Shown here: in pieces, positions 45,237 to 55,088 of the stretch | Layout of the letters: the number at the start of each line of letters is the position of its first letter | How positions within the stretch are numbered: position 1 is the stretch's first letter | DNA from: Bauldia sp. | GTDB lineage: Bacteria > Pseudomonadota > Alphaproteobacteria > Rhizobiales > Kaistiaceae | Length of the DNA stretch: 64,000 nt | Assembly (NCBI GenBank): GCA_020849325.1 | Contig: JADLGL010000107.1 | Span: 1 to 64,000, forward strand | Direction: 5' to 3' | Translations under genes and position numbers: made by a program | Notes under the pieces: model-generated | What the model was told of the DNA's origin: nothing | The model's database searches: none | The model's input: the letters and a program-made list of their open reading frames with translations, nothing else

Positions 45237-46544
45237 CTACCGCGTAGCGCGTCTCCGCGGTCGCCCCGGATCGGCCCTGCCGTCTCCCTGGTCGCTTACG
45301 ACGGCGGCGATGTTGCCGCGTCGCCGGGCCGGCGCGGACTCCACCGCTGCGTCGGCACCCCGATACATGTAGTCGCGCGTGATCGGCACCGCGTCGATCG
45401 TCCGCGCGATCTGCATCTGGAAGACGACGAGCGTCCGGAAGCGGAAGGCCGCAGCGCACAGTTCGAGGTAGAACTCCCACATCCGGCAGAAGCGCTCGTC
45501 GAAGCGTTTCGCGACATCGGCCCGGTGCGCCTGGAAGCGCTCGTTCCAGGCTTCGAGCGTTTTGGCGTAGTGGATGCGGAGCATCTCGAAATCGGTGAGC
45601 CAGAGGCCCTGCTGCTCGATCACCGGCGCGAGCTGCGACAGGCTCGGTATGTACGAGCCGGGGAAGATGTACCTGTTCATCCAGGCGTTGTTCGGCGCCG
45701 GCGGGCCCATGCGGCCGATCGTGTGGATGAGGGCGATGCCGTCCGGTTTCAGCAGCCGGTCGAGGTTCGCGAAATACTCGCCAAAGCTCCGCTGGCCGAC
45801 ATGCTCGAACATGCCGACCGAAACGATCCGGTCATAGGCGGCCGGCTCGTCGCGGTAGTCCTGCAGCTTGAACGTCACCCGGTCGGCGAGCCCGGCTTCG
45901 ACGGCGCGGCGCCTGGAGGTCTCGAACTGGTCGACCGAGAGCGTGACGCCGGTCACCTCCACGCCGTGCTCGCGGGCGAGGTAGAGCGCCATGCCGCCCC
46001 AGCCGGAGCCGATGTCGAGCACTTTCATGCCCGGCTTCAGCAGCAGCTTTCCGGCGATGTGCCGCTTCTTGGCGAGCTGCGCTTCCTCGAGCGAGGTGAC
46101 CCCGTCGCGCCAGTAGGCGCAGGAATACTGAAGGTCCGCGTCGAGGAAGAGTTCGTAGAGCGCGTGGTCGATGTCGTAGTGGTGCCGCACGTTCCGCGAG
46201 GCGCGCTCGGCGCCGTTCCGGCGGAACTGCTCCGCACCGCGGAGGAGGCGGGCGAGGAAACCCTTCGGCTCCCTGCCGCGGCTCGATGCGACCACGATCT
46301 CAAGGAATTCGCGAAGCGTCCCGCGCTCGATCGTATACGAGCCGTCCATATAGGCTTCGCCGATGACGAGGCCGGGGCTCCGCATGAAACGGCGGACGAG
46401 CCCGGCGTCGCGGAACCCGATCGTCACCGCGGGACCAGTCGCGGCCGAGCCGAAGACATGCGTCTGGCCCGAGGCGTCTTGGATTGTCAGCTGGCCGTGC
46501 GTGACGAGCCGTTTCAGGAGGCGGTCGAGCGGAAAAAGTGACAT
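45237..46544 (-). CDS. cfa: Cyclopropane-fatty-acyl-phospholipid synthase family protein
   Basis: HYDIDHALYELFLDADLQYSCAYW; KVLDIGSGWGGMALYLA; YIFPGSYIPSL. Confidence 0.94.
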   Translation of the reverse strand: MSLFPLDRLLKRLVTHGQLTIQDASGQTHVFGSAATGPAVTIGFRDAGLVRRFMRSPGLVIGEAYMDGSYTIERGTLREFLEIVVASSRGREPKGFLARLLRGAEQFRRNGAERASRNVRHHYDIDHALYELFLDADLQYSCAYWRDGVTSLEEAQLAKKRHIAGKLLLKPGMKVLDIGSGWGGMALYLAREHGVEVTGVTLSVDQFETSRRRAVEAGLADRVTFKLQDYRDEPAAYDRIVSVGMFEHVGQRSFGEYFANLDRLLKPDGIALIHTIGRMGPPAPNNAWMNRYIFPGSYIPSLSQLAPVIEQQGLWLTDFEMLRIHYAKTLEAWNERFQAHRADVAKRFDERFCRMWEFYLELCAAAFRFRTLVVFQMQIARTIDAVPITRDYMYRGADAAVESAPARRRGNIAAVVSDQGDGRADPGRPRRRATR

Positions 46545-46685
46545 CGCGGACTCTCGCCAGAAAGTCCGGTGATCTTAGTCCCTGCGGCGGAAGCCCGCAA
46601 AGCGGCGCGCGCATGGCCGCCCGCCACCGCGCGCCGGGATGGCGGGCCCGCAGCGCCACGCCGCGGGCCGCGCTCGCCTCGAAGC

Positions 46686-47252
46686 CTACTCGGCCTTCGG
46701 CGCTTCGTCTTCGGCCGTCTCGGTCACTTCGACCTCGACTTCCTCCTCCTCGACGTCGCGGTCGCGGACGGTCAGATCCTCGCCGCGCGCCTGGCGCTCG
46801 GCCTCGTCCGACGAGCGGGCGACGTTGATGGTGACGGAGGTGGCGACCTCGGGGTGGAGGTTGACCGCGACCTTGTGGAGACCGATGGTCTTGATCGGAT
46901 GGTTGAGGCCGATCTGGTTGCGGCCGACCGAGAAGCCCTCGGCGGTGATGACGTCGGCGAGGTCGCGGGTGTTGACCGAGCCGTAGAGCTGGCCGGTCTC
47001 GCCGGCCTGGCGCACGACGATGAAGCTCTTGCCGTCGAGCTTCTCGGCGACGGCGGCAGCCTCGCTCTTCCGCTCGAGGTTGCGGGCTTCGAGCTGCGAG
47101 CGCTGGGCCTCGAACTGCTTCCTGTTGTTGTCATTGGCGCGGAGCGCCTTGCCCTGCGGCAGGAGGAAGTTGCGGCCAAAGCCGTCCTTGACGCGGACGA
47201 CGTCGCCCATCTGGCCGAGGCCGGCGATGCGCTCGAGGAGAATGACGTGCAT
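46686..47252 (-). CDS. rplI: 50S ribosomal protein L9
   Basis: [36 protein letters not shown]. Confidence 0.97.
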   Translation of the reverse strand: MHVILLERIAGLGQMGDVVRVKDGFGRNFLLPQGKALRANDNNRKQFEAQRSQLEARNLERKSEAAAVAEKLDGKSFIVVRQAGETGQLYGSVNTRDLADVITAEGFSVGRNQIGLNHPIKTIGLHKVAVNLHPEVATSVTINVARSSDEAERQARGEDLTVRDRDVEEEEVEVEVTETAEDEAPKAE

Positions 47253-47272
47253 GGGAAGCTCCTTGGGTGTGA

Positions 47273-48232
47273 TCAGGTACGGGTGAGGGGACCGGCCGCA
47301 TTGGTCTGCGGACGGAGTGGAACGGCCGTGTCGAGAATGCCGAGCGCGGCGTAGACGAGCGCCGGGATGCCGAAGAGCGGGATCGAGGCGTAGACGAAGA
47401 AGAGGACGAGTTGCCTTGCGCCGATCCGCTGCGTGAAGAAGTGGATGATGCCCAGGCCGACGAGGATGAGCGCCGCGCCGAACGCACCGGCGACGGCCGA
47501 AGCGGCATCGCCGACGGCGCCCGCGAAGGTGGCGCCGATCGCAGCCACGACGAAGACGACGGCGGTGATCCGCGGCACGGCGACGGTCCACGCCGGACTG
47601 CGCGGGCGGATGGTGTAGCCCATCCCCGTCGCGATCGAGGCCCCGAGGAACGCGTTGGCGACGGCCATCACCACGGCGAAGCCGGCCGTCGTCACGGGGA
47701 GGAGGTTGACGATGGTGTCGACGAACCAGACGACGCTGGCGTCGTCCGTCGCCATGCCGGCCGCATCGAGCCAGGTCGGCGCATCCGACCGGAGCTCAGT
47801 GGTCAGGAGTTCGGCGTCGAAGCCGATGGCGATGCCGCCGATGACCGTGCCGGCCGCGACGATGCCGGCGACGCGGAGAAGGATCGGCCCGAGCGGATAC
47901 CATTCGGTGGCGCCATCCGGACCGACGGTCCGCGACAGCCCGAAGAAATGGATGATGGCCGCGACCGGGAGGCCGACGAGGAGGAACGCCGCAACGCCCG
48001 TGGCGGGGTCGACGAACGCGCCGGCGGCTATGCCGAGCGTGATCGCGCCAATGCCGGCCGCGACCGAACCATAGGCGAACCCCGCGACGGCGATGGGAAG
48101 GGGCGCGGCCAGGAACAGCGGCATCGCCAGCAGCGACCCGGCCGCGATCGCGGCCAGGAGGAGGGTGCCGAGGATGCCGGCGGCGATGCCGGCGGGGATG
48201 AACGGTCGCATTCCGTCTCGCTGTCCCGCCAT
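47273..48232 (-). CDS. DUF2232 (YybS-like) membrane protein
   Basis: Multi-TM protein between rpsR and rplI. Confidence 0.85.
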   Translation of the reverse strand: MAGQRDGMRPFIPAGIAAGILGTLLLAAIAAGSLLAMPLFLAAPLPIAVAGFAYGSVAAGIGAITLGIAAGAFVDPATGVAAFLLVGLPVAAIIHFFGLSRTVGPDGATEWYPLGPILLRVAGIVAAGTVIGGIAIGFDAELLTTELRSDAPTWLDAAGMATDDASVVWFVDTIVNLLPVTTAGFAVVMAVANAFLGASIATGMGYTIRPRSPAWTVAVPRITAVVFVVAAIGATFAGAVGDAASAVAGAFGAALILVGLGIIHFFTQRIGARQLVLFFVYASIPLFGIPALVYAALGILDTAVPLRPQTNAAGPLTRT

Positions 48233-48286
48233 CTGCGGCGGTTAGAGGCGGCTCACGGCTTTCCGGGCACGCCCCAACTCAGTCTC

Positions 48287-48353
48287 GGCAGTAGGCAATG
48301 GGCAATCGGCAGTCGGGCTCTTACGATTGCCGACTGCCTATTGCCGAATGCCG
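48287..48353. repeat. Heptanucleotide inverted array: GGCAGTA GGCAATG GGCAATC GGCAGTC - spacer - GATTGCC GACTGCC TATTGCC GAATGCC
   Basis: Four 7-nt GGCARTN units facing four complementary units, 10-nt spacer; directly 3' of the rpsR stop. Confidence 0.9.
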
Positions 48354-48357
48354 CTCT

Positions 48358-48606
48358 CTACTTGATCACGTAAGGCAGGAGCCCGAGGAACCGCGCGCGC
48401 TTGATGGCACGGGCGAGCTCGCGCTGCTTCTTGGCCGACACCGCGGTGATACGGGACGGGACGATCTTGCCGCGCTCGGAGATGTAGCGCTGCAGGAGGC
48501 GCGTGTCCTTGTAGTCGATCTTCGGGGCATCGGTGCCCGAAAGCGGATCGGACTTGCGGCGGCGGAAGAAGGGCCGGCGGGCCGGCAGCTGGTTGATGTC
48601 GACCAT
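48358..48606 (-). CDS. rpsR: 30S ribosomal protein S18
   Basis: [15 protein letters not shown]...[25 protein letters not shown]. Confidence 0.97.
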   Translation of the reverse strand: MVDINQLPARRPFFRRRKSDPLSGTDAPKIDYKDTRLLQRYISERGKIVPSRITAVSAKKQRELARAIKRARFLGLLPYVIK

Positions 48607-48609
48607 CGT

Positions 48610-49089
48610 CTATTCCTCCCGGCCGGCCGAAGCGCCGTCGTCGTCACGCCGCGGGCGGTCGCCGCGCGGGCCCCGGTCACCGCGATCGCCGCGGTCACCC
48701 CGGTCGCCGCGATCGCGGCCGAACGGCCGGTCGCCGCGCGGGCCGCGATCGTCACGGTCGCCGCGGTCGCGCTTCTGCATCATCGCCGACGGCTCGTTGT
48801 CGTGCGCGTCGACGCGCACCGTCATGAAGCGGAGGACGTCTTCGCTGAGGCCGATCTGGCGCTCCATCTCGGCCACCGCGGCGGGCGGGGCGTCGATGTT
48901 CATGAGCGTGTAATGGGCCTTCCGGTTCTTGCGGATGCGGAAGGCGATGGACTTGAGGCCCCAGGCCTCGACCTTGCCGACCGTCCCGCCACCGGCGGCG
49001 ATCGTGCCCTTCATCTGTTCGACGAGGGCCTCGACCTGCTGCCCGGACATGTCCTGCCGGGCCAGAAATACGTGTTCGTAGAGCGGCAT
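48610..49089 (-). CDS. rpsF: 30S ribosomal protein S6 with DRG-repeat C-terminal tail
   Basis: [27 protein letters not shown]; tail [40 protein letters not shown]. Confidence 0.96.
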   Translation of the reverse strand: MPLYEHVFLARQDMSGQQVEALVEQMKGTIAAGGGTVGKVEAWGLKSIAFRIRKNRKAHYTLMNIDAPPAAVAEMERQIGLSEDVLRFMTVRVDAHDNEPSAMMQKRDRGDRDDRGPRGDRPFGRDRGDRGDRGDRGDRGPRGDRPRRDDDGASAGREE

Positions 49090-49302
49090 TGCCGACCTTT
49101 CCTGTTCCGTCCGGCGCCAAGCCTCACCGAAGCCTTCTGGAAAGGCGGTCGGTCAACTTCGAGAGCGGAGACACGGGAGGACGGGTCGATCCGTTGACCC
49201 TGCGGCACATGCCGCCTCCGTTCAGCCCCCAGCCGGGACGATTGCGAGGCGGCGTTTATACGGAAAGCGGCGCCGCATGCAAGGGCCGCAGGGCCTTCCG
49301 GC

Positions 49303-50061
49303 CTACCCGGTCTTCTGCAGGCAGTAGTGCGGCGCCTTCGCGACGATCCGGTAGGCGGGCATCGCTGCCGCCCGCGCCGCGCTCTGCGCCGCCCCGTCGA
49401 GCGGATGGAAACCGCTGTCGTCGAAAAGGACGAACCCGCCCTTCGCGAGGTGGCGGTCGACGTGGGTGAAGTCCTTCCACACCTGGTCGCGCGAATGGTC
49501 GCCGTCGATGTAAGCGAAGGCGATCGGCCCGCCGAGCCTCGCCTCGCGGCCGAAGAAGTCGGTCCGGACGGCGCCCGCTCGCCAGTCGGCGAAAAAGGCG
49601 TCGGAAGAGACCTCGAAGTGGTGCGGCAGGCGGGCGGCGGAGTGGAGCCGCGTCGCGCGCTCGTAGGTGTCGCGGATGTACGCCCGGCGCCGCCCGAGCC
49701 ACTCCGCCTCCCCGAGGCCCGATCCCGCCGGCTCGGCCGGACCTTCGATCACCCATGGGTCGGCCGAGAAAAGCGCGGCGCGGCGACCGTGTTTCTGCAG
49801 GAAATGGAGGATGGCGTTGGCGGAAAGGCCGGCATAGCAGCCGATCTCGATCACGGCGCCCTCGGGCATCGCCGCGATGCAGCGGTCGAATGCGCGGACG
49901 TTCCCGGCGTTGAGCCAGCCGGGAATCGCGTCCCGGAGCGATTTCACCTGCGCGTCCTCGCGTGGCGGCGGCGTCCGTGCGCCCCGCTTCGCGCGGCTGG
50001 CGAGCGACCACACGACCGGCGGCACGAACTGGCGGAGCATGGATTTCGCGGTCAATTCCAT
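49303..50061 (-). CDS. Class I SAM-dependent methyltransferase (Methyltransf_24 type)
   Basis: AVIEIGCYAGLSANAILHFL...FAYIDGDHSRDQVWKDFTHVDRHLAKGGFVLFDDSG. Confidence 0.82.
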   Translation of the reverse strand: MELTAKSMLRQFVPPVVWSLASRAKRGARTPPPREDAQVKSLRDAIPGWLNAGNVRAFDRCIAAMPEGAVIEIGCYAGLSANAILHFLQKHGRRAALFSADPWVIEGPAEPAGSGLGEAEWLGRRRAYIRDTYERATRLHSAARLPHHFEVSSDAFFADWRAGAVRTDFFGREARLGGPIAFAYIDGDHSRDQVWKDFTHVDRHLAKGGFVLFDDSGFHPLDGAAQSAARAAAMPAYRIVAKAPHYCLQKTG

Positions 50062-50263
50062 CCTCCGGCGGCGCGGTCGATCGGGACCCGTCGCGACTCC
50101 GGGAACAGTGACACCGGCACCCGTCGCCCGCAACGCGGCCCCCCGCTTTCCCCAGAAGCCCCGTCGCACCGGCCCGCCGATTCTTGACTCCCCCGGTTCA
50201 AACGGAAACAAGGCACGCGAAGGTCCGCGCCGCTCGGCATTGCTGGATCTGGCAGGGGACGGC

Positions 50264-51205
50264 ATGGGAACGGCGTTGATATTCCCGGGGCAGGGCAGCC
50301 AGGCGGTCGGCATGGGCAAGGCGCTCGCCGATGCCTATCCGGCAGCCGCCGCGGTCTTCGCCGAAGTCGACGACGCGCTCGGCGAAAAGCTGTCGCCCGT
50401 CGTCTTCGAAGGTCCGGCCGAGGCGCTCACGCTCACCCGCAACACCCAGCCGGCGCTCATGGCAGTCAGCATCGCCGCGCTTCGCGCGCTGACCGGCGGC
50501 ACCGGCCAGCTTCCGGCGTCCGTCACCTATCTCGCCGGCCATTCGCTCGGCGAATACGCCGCCCTCGCCGCCGCCGGCAGCCTGACGCTGGCTGACACCG
50601 CGCGCCTCCTCAGGCTCCGCGGCGAAGCGATGCAGCGCGCCGTGCCGCCGGGCGAGGGCGCGATGGCGGCCATCCTCGGGCTCGACGCCGCTGCCGTCCG
50701 CGAGGCGGCCGCCGAAGCATCGACGGCGAACGAGGTCTGCGAACTCGCCAACGACAATGGCGGCGGGCAGATCGTCGTTTCCGGCCACAGGGCCGCCGTC
50801 GAGCGCGCGCAGGCCGCGGCCAAGGCGAAGGGCGCCAAGCGCACCGTGCCGCTGCCGGTCAGCGGCCCGTTCCATTCGAGCCTGATGGCGCCCGCGGCGC
50901 GCGAGATGGCGGACGTCCTCGCTGGCGTCACGATACGGCCGCCGTCAGTCCCGGTCGTCGCGAACGTCACCGCCCGGCCGCACGAAGGGCCGGAGACGAT
51001 CCGCCGCCGCCTCGTCGAGCAGATCACCGGGACCGTGCGCTGGCAGGAATCGGTCGCCTGGATGAGCGGCGCCGGCGTCACTCGCTTCGTCGAGGTGGGA
51101 TCGGGGAAAGTGCTGTCCGGGCTGGTGAAGCGGATCGCGGCGGACGCCGAGACCGCGAGCGTCGGCACGCCCGACGACGTCGCCGCGGTCGGGCCGACGC
51201 TCTAG
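50264..51205 (+). CDS. fabD: Malonyl-CoA:ACP transacylase
   Basis: LIFPGQGSQAVGMGKAL; LAGHSLGEYAAL. Confidence 0.96.
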   Translation: MGTALIFPGQGSQAVGMGKALADAYPAAAAVFAEVDDALGEKLSPVVFEGPAEALTLTRNTQPALMAVSIAALRALTGGTGQLPASVTYLAGHSLGEYAALAAAGSLTLADTARLLRLRGEAMQRAVPPGEGAMAAILGLDAAAVREAAAEASTANEVCELANDNGGGQIVVSGHRAAVERAQAAAKAKGAKRTVPLPVSGPFHSSLMAPAAREMADVLAGVTIRPPSVPVVANVTARPHEGPETIRRRLVEQITGTVRWQESVAWMSGAGVTRFVEVGSGKVLSGLVKRIAADAETASVGTPDDVAAVGPTL

Positions 51206-51220
51206 AGCTGGGGAAGCGGG

Positions 51221-51958
51221 ATGTTTGACCTCACGGACAAGATCGCCCTCGTGACCGGCGCGACCGGCGGCATCGGCGCCGCCTGCGCCCGGGCGATCGT
51301 TGCCCAGGGCGGGAAGGTGGCCGTCACCGGCACCCGCCAGGCGGTTCTCGACGAACTGTGCGCCTCGATCGGGCCTAGCGCGAAGGGCTTCGTCTGCGAT
51401 CTCGGCGACCGGGCCGCGGTGGATGCGCTCACGCCGGCGGTCGAGGCCGAGTTCGGCCGGATCGACATCCTCGTCAACAATGCCGGCATCACGCGCGACA
51501 ACCTCTTCATCCGCATGTCCGACGACGACTGGGACAAGGTGATCGAGGTGAACCTCACCGCGGTCTTCCGCCTGACGCGCGCGGTGCTTCGCGGCATGAT
51601 CAAGCGCCGCTCCGGCCGCATCGTCATGATGAGCTCGGTGGTCGGTGTCGCCGGCAATGCCGGGCAGGGGAACTACGCCGCCGCCAAGGCCGGCCTTCTC
51701 GGCATGGGCAAGAGCATCGCCAAGGAAGTGGCGCGCCGCGGCATCACCGTGAACGCCATCGCTCCGGGCTACATCCAGACGCCGATGGTCGAGGCCCTCA
51801 CGGACGCCCAGCGGGCGGCGGCGGTGGCGGAGGTCCCGGCCGACCGTTTCGGCACCCCCGAGGAGATCGCCGCAGCCGTGGTGTTCCTCGCCTCGCCCGA
51901 GGCGGGTTACCTCACCGGCCACACGCTGCACATCAACGGCGGGATGCACATCGAATAG
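51221..51958 (+). CDS. fabG: 3-oxoacyl-ACP reductase
   Basis: ALVTGATGGIGAACAR; NYAAAKAGLLGMGKSIAKEVA. Confidence 0.96.
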   Translation: MFDLTDKIALVTGATGGIGAACARAIVAQGGKVAVTGTRQAVLDELCASIGPSAKGFVCDLGDRAAVDALTPAVEAEFGRIDILVNNAGITRDNLFIRMSDDDWDKVIEVNLTAVFRLTRAVLRGMIKRRSGRIVMMSSVVGVAGNAGQGNYAAAKAGLLGMGKSIAKEVARRGITVNAIAPGYIQTPMVEALTDAQRAAAVAEVPADRFGTPEEIAAAVVFLASPEAGYLTGHTLHINGGMHIE

Positions 51959-52202
51959 CGGTACGAAAGCCGCAGCCTACCACGGCTTGGCACCATACAC
52001 GGAACTGTGTTAAAGGCGCCGCCTGCCCGGCCCCGGGCCGGCCTCCCCTCCGGAGGGACGGCCGCAACGGCGGAACGGCGCCACATCGACTTTTGTGCTT
52101 TTCATCCACGGGCGTTCCGCTAGGAATGCCGCCAATCCACACTGGACGCTCGCAGGGCGATTCTGGTTCAGTCAGTCCGGCACAATCAAGGTTAGGCCAA
52201 AC

Positions 52203-52442
52203 ATGAGCGATATCGCTGATCGAGTGAAGAAGATCGTCGTCGAGCATCTCGGTGTCGATGCCGCCAAGGTGACCGACAATGCGAGCTTCATCGACGATCT
52301 CGGCGCCGACAGCCTCGACACCGTCGAGCTGGTGATGGCCTTCGAGGAGGAGTTCGGGGTCGAAATCCCGGACGACGCCGCCGAGACGATCCTCACCGTC
52401 GGTGACGCGGTGACGTTCCTGCAGAAGAACGCCAGCGCCTAA
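52203..52442 (+). CDS. acpP: Acyl carrier protein
   Basis: [33 protein letters not shown]. Confidence 0.97.
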   Translation: MSDIADRVKKIVVEHLGVDAAKVTDNASFIDDLGADSLDTVELVMAFEEEFGVEIPDDAAETILTVGDAVTFLQKNASA

Positions 52443-52476
52443 GGGCAGCCTGGTGGCATCCGGTCAGGGAAACGGG

Positions 52477-53739
52477 ATGAGACGGGTCGTCGTTACCGGC
52501 CTCGGCCTCGTCACGCCGCTCGGTTGCGGCGTTGACGTGACCTGGAACAACATCCTGGCCGGAAAGAGCGGCGCCCGCCGCATTACCTCGTTCGAGGTTT
52601 CCGACATCGCCGCCCAGATCGCGTGCATCGTGCCGCGCGGTCCGGGTGCCGAGGGCAAGTTCAATCCCGACGACTGGATGGAGCCCAAGGAGCAGCGGAA
52701 GGTCGACGACTTCATCATCTATGCCGTCGCCGCTGCCGACCAGGCGCTGGCCGACGCCGGATGGCATCCCGGGACGCCCGAGGATCAGAACGCCACCGGC
52801 GTTCTGATCGGCTCCGGTATCGGTGGCCTTCCCGGCATCGAAGAGGCGTCGGTCCTCCTTCACGAGAAGGGGCCGCGCCGCATCAGCCCGTTCTTCATTC
52901 CCGGCCGGCTGATCAACCTCGCCTCCGGCCAGGTCTCGATCAAGCATCAGCTGAAAGGCCCGAACCATGCGGTGGTGACGGCCTGCTCGACCGGCTCGCA
53001 CGCCATCGGCGACGCGGCGCGCCTGATCGCCTTCGGCGATGCCGACGTCATGGTCGCGGGCGGGGCCGAGGCGCCGCTGTCCCGCCTCGCAATGGCGGGT
53101 TTTGCCGCCTGCCGCGCGCTGTCGACCGGGTACAACGACCAGCCGGAAAAGGCCTCGCGGCCTTACGATCGCGACCGCGACGGCTTCGTCATGGGCGAGG
53201 GCGCCGGTGTCGTGGTGCTGGAAGAGCGCGAGCACGCGATCGCCCGCGGCGCGAAGATCTACGGCGAAGTCATCGGCTACGGCATGTCGGGCGACGCCTA
53301 CCACATCACCGCGCCGTCGGTTGACGGCGACGGCGCCTTCCGCGCGATGTCGGCAGCGATCAAGCGCGCCGGCATCTCCTCGGCCGACATCGACTACATC
53401 AACGCCCACGGCACCTCGACGCTCGCCGACGGCATCGAACTCGGCGCCGTCGAGCGCGTCCTCGGCAATGCCGGGGCGAACGTCGCGATGTCGTCCACCA
53501 AGTCGGCGATCGGCCACCTTCTCGGTGCGGCCGGCGCGGTCGAGGCGATCTTCTGCCTCCTCGCGATGCGCGACAACATGGTCCCGCCGACGCTCAACCT
53601 CGACAATCCGTCGGTGGAGACGCCGATCGACCTCGTGCCGCACCACGCCAAGGCGAAGGAAGTGAACGTCGCGCTGTCGAATTCCTTCGGGTTCGGCGGC
53701 ACCAATGCGACGCTGATCTTCCGTCGCGATGCCGCGTGA
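52477..53739 (+). CDS. fabF: 3-oxoacyl-ACP synthase II
   Basis: VVTGLGLVTPLGCGV; TACSTGSHAIGDAARLI; INAHGTSTLADGIEL. Confidence 0.96.
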   Translation: MRRVVVTGLGLVTPLGCGVDVTWNNILAGKSGARRITSFEVSDIAAQIACIVPRGPGAEGKFNPDDWMEPKEQRKVDDFIIYAVAAADQALADAGWHPGTPEDQNATGVLIGSGIGGLPGIEEASVLLHEKGPRRISPFFIPGRLINLASGQVSIKHQLKGPNHAVVTACSTGSHAIGDAARLIAFGDADVMVAGGAEAPLSRLAMAGFAACRALSTGYNDQPEKASRPYDRDRDGFVMGEGAGVVVLEEREHAIARGAKIYGEVIGYGMSGDAYHITAPSVDGDGAFRAMSAAIKRAGISSADIDYINAHGTSTLADGIELGAVERVLGNAGANVAMSSTKSAIGHLLGAAGAVEAIFCLLAMRDNMVPPTLNLDNPSVETPIDLVPHHAKAKEVNVALSNSFGFGGTNATLIFRRDAA

Positions 53740-53815
53740 GCGGGCGCGGGAAACCGCCACAATCGACCGGCAGCGTGCCTGAGCCCATGCCATCGAATCG
53801 GGTTCGGACGCCGAC

Positions 53816-55039
53816 ATGAACGACCTCAGCGGATCGCGCGGCGGATCGAGCGATCCGCGAAGGCCTCCCGTGAGCCCGAAGAGCGCGCGGGAGATGCTGC
53901 AGCCGCACCAGGTGCCGCCGCCGCCGGTGCGGTCGCGCGGCGCCCGCCATCCGCTGATCATCCTCCTCAATTTCCTCGTCGTGCTCGTCGTCGTCGCTCT
54001 AATCGGCGGCGGCGCGTTCCTGTGGGGCAAGATCACCTTCGACCGGCCCGGCCCGCTCGCCGAGCAGCAGCAGTTCCGCATCATGCCCGGCGAGAATCTC
54101 GCGACCGTGGCGCGGAACCTCAGCAATATCGGCGTCGTCTCGAACGAGTGGCTGTTCCGCCAGGGAGTCCAGTTCTACGGTGCCGCCGGCAATCTCCAGG
54201 CCGGCGAGTACCTCATTCCGCCCGCAGCCTCGATGCGCCAGGTGATGGACCTCTTCGTCGGCGGCGACGTCGTCGTGTTCTCGGTCACGATCCCGGAAGG
54301 CTTCACCAGCCAGCAGGTGGTGAACCGGCTCCTGGCGGACCCCAATCTGACCGGCGACATCACCGAAGTCCCGGCCGAGGGCACGCTCCTCCCGGACACC
54401 TACCACTTCAACACCGGCGACACGCGCCAGCAGATCCTCGACCAGATGGCGCGCGCCCATGACCGGGCGCTGGCCGACGTCTGGGCGCGCCGCGCACCGG
54501 GCCTGCCGATCCGGACGCCCGAGGAACTCGTCATCCTCGCCTCGATCGTCGAGAAGGAAACCGGCATCGCCGACGAGCGGAGCCGCGTCGCGGCCGTCTT
54601 CATCAACCGCCTCAACCAGGGCATGCGCCTGCAGTCCGATCCGACGATCATCTACGGCATCTATGGCGGCGCCGGCCGGCCGGCGGGCGAGGTCATCCGG
54701 CAGAGCCAGATCGAGCAGCGGACCGCCTACAACACCTATCAGATCGACGGGCTGCCGCCGGGCCCGATCGCCAATCCGGGCCTCGCCTCGCTCGAAGCGG
54801 TCGCCAACCCGTCGCGGACGAACGAACTCTACTTCGTTGCCGACGGCACCGGCGGCCATGTGTTCGCCGAGACCCTCGAGCAGCACAACCGCAACGTCGC
54901 CCGCTGGCGCCAGATCGAGCAGCAGCGCGCGGCCGAGGCCGAGGCGGCGGCAGCCGCCGCGGCCGCTGCCGCAGCGGCAGCGGCGGCCAATCCGCCAACC
55001 CCCGATCCCGCGGCGCCGGCGGCCCCCGCCGCGCCGTAG
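53816..55039 (+). CDS. mltG: Endolytic transglycosylase MltG with polyalanine C-terminal tail
   Basis: IPEGFTSQQVVNRL; EGTLLPDTYHFNTGD; ASIVEKETGIADERSRVAAVFINRL. Confidence 0.94.
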   Translation: MNDLSGSRGGSSDPRRPPVSPKSAREMLQPHQVPPPPVRSRGARHPLIILLNFLVVLVVVALIGGGAFLWGKITFDRPGPLAEQQQFRIMPGENLATVARNLSNIGVVSNEWLFRQGVQFYGAAGNLQAGEYLIPPAASMRQVMDLFVGGDVVVFSVTIPEGFTSQQVVNRLLADPNLTGDITEVPAEGTLLPDTYHFNTGDTRQQILDQMARAHDRALADVWARRAPGLPIRTPEELVILASIVEKETGIADERSRVAAVFINRLNQGMRLQSDPTIIYGIYGGAGRPAGEVIRQSQIEQRTAYNTYQIDGLPPGPIANPGLASLEAVANPSRTNELYFVADGTGGHVFAETLEQHNRNVARWRQIEQQRAAEAEAAAAAAAAAAAAAAANPPTPDPAAPAAPAAP

Positions 55040-55088
55040 CAGCCCTGCCGTCGCGGCCCCGCGGCGGCGTCCGAGGTCGAAGCATCCG

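Noticed and set aside
46619-46647. gcccgcca...tggcgggc hairpin downstream of rplI
   Set aside because: 8-bp stem with a 13-nt loop and no T-tract; plausible but weak terminator in very GC-rich DNA.
48640-48770. Short-period repeats within rpsF that could be mistaken for a CRISPR-like or satellite array
   Set aside because: In-frame codon repeat encoding the DRG tail of S6, with no spacers.
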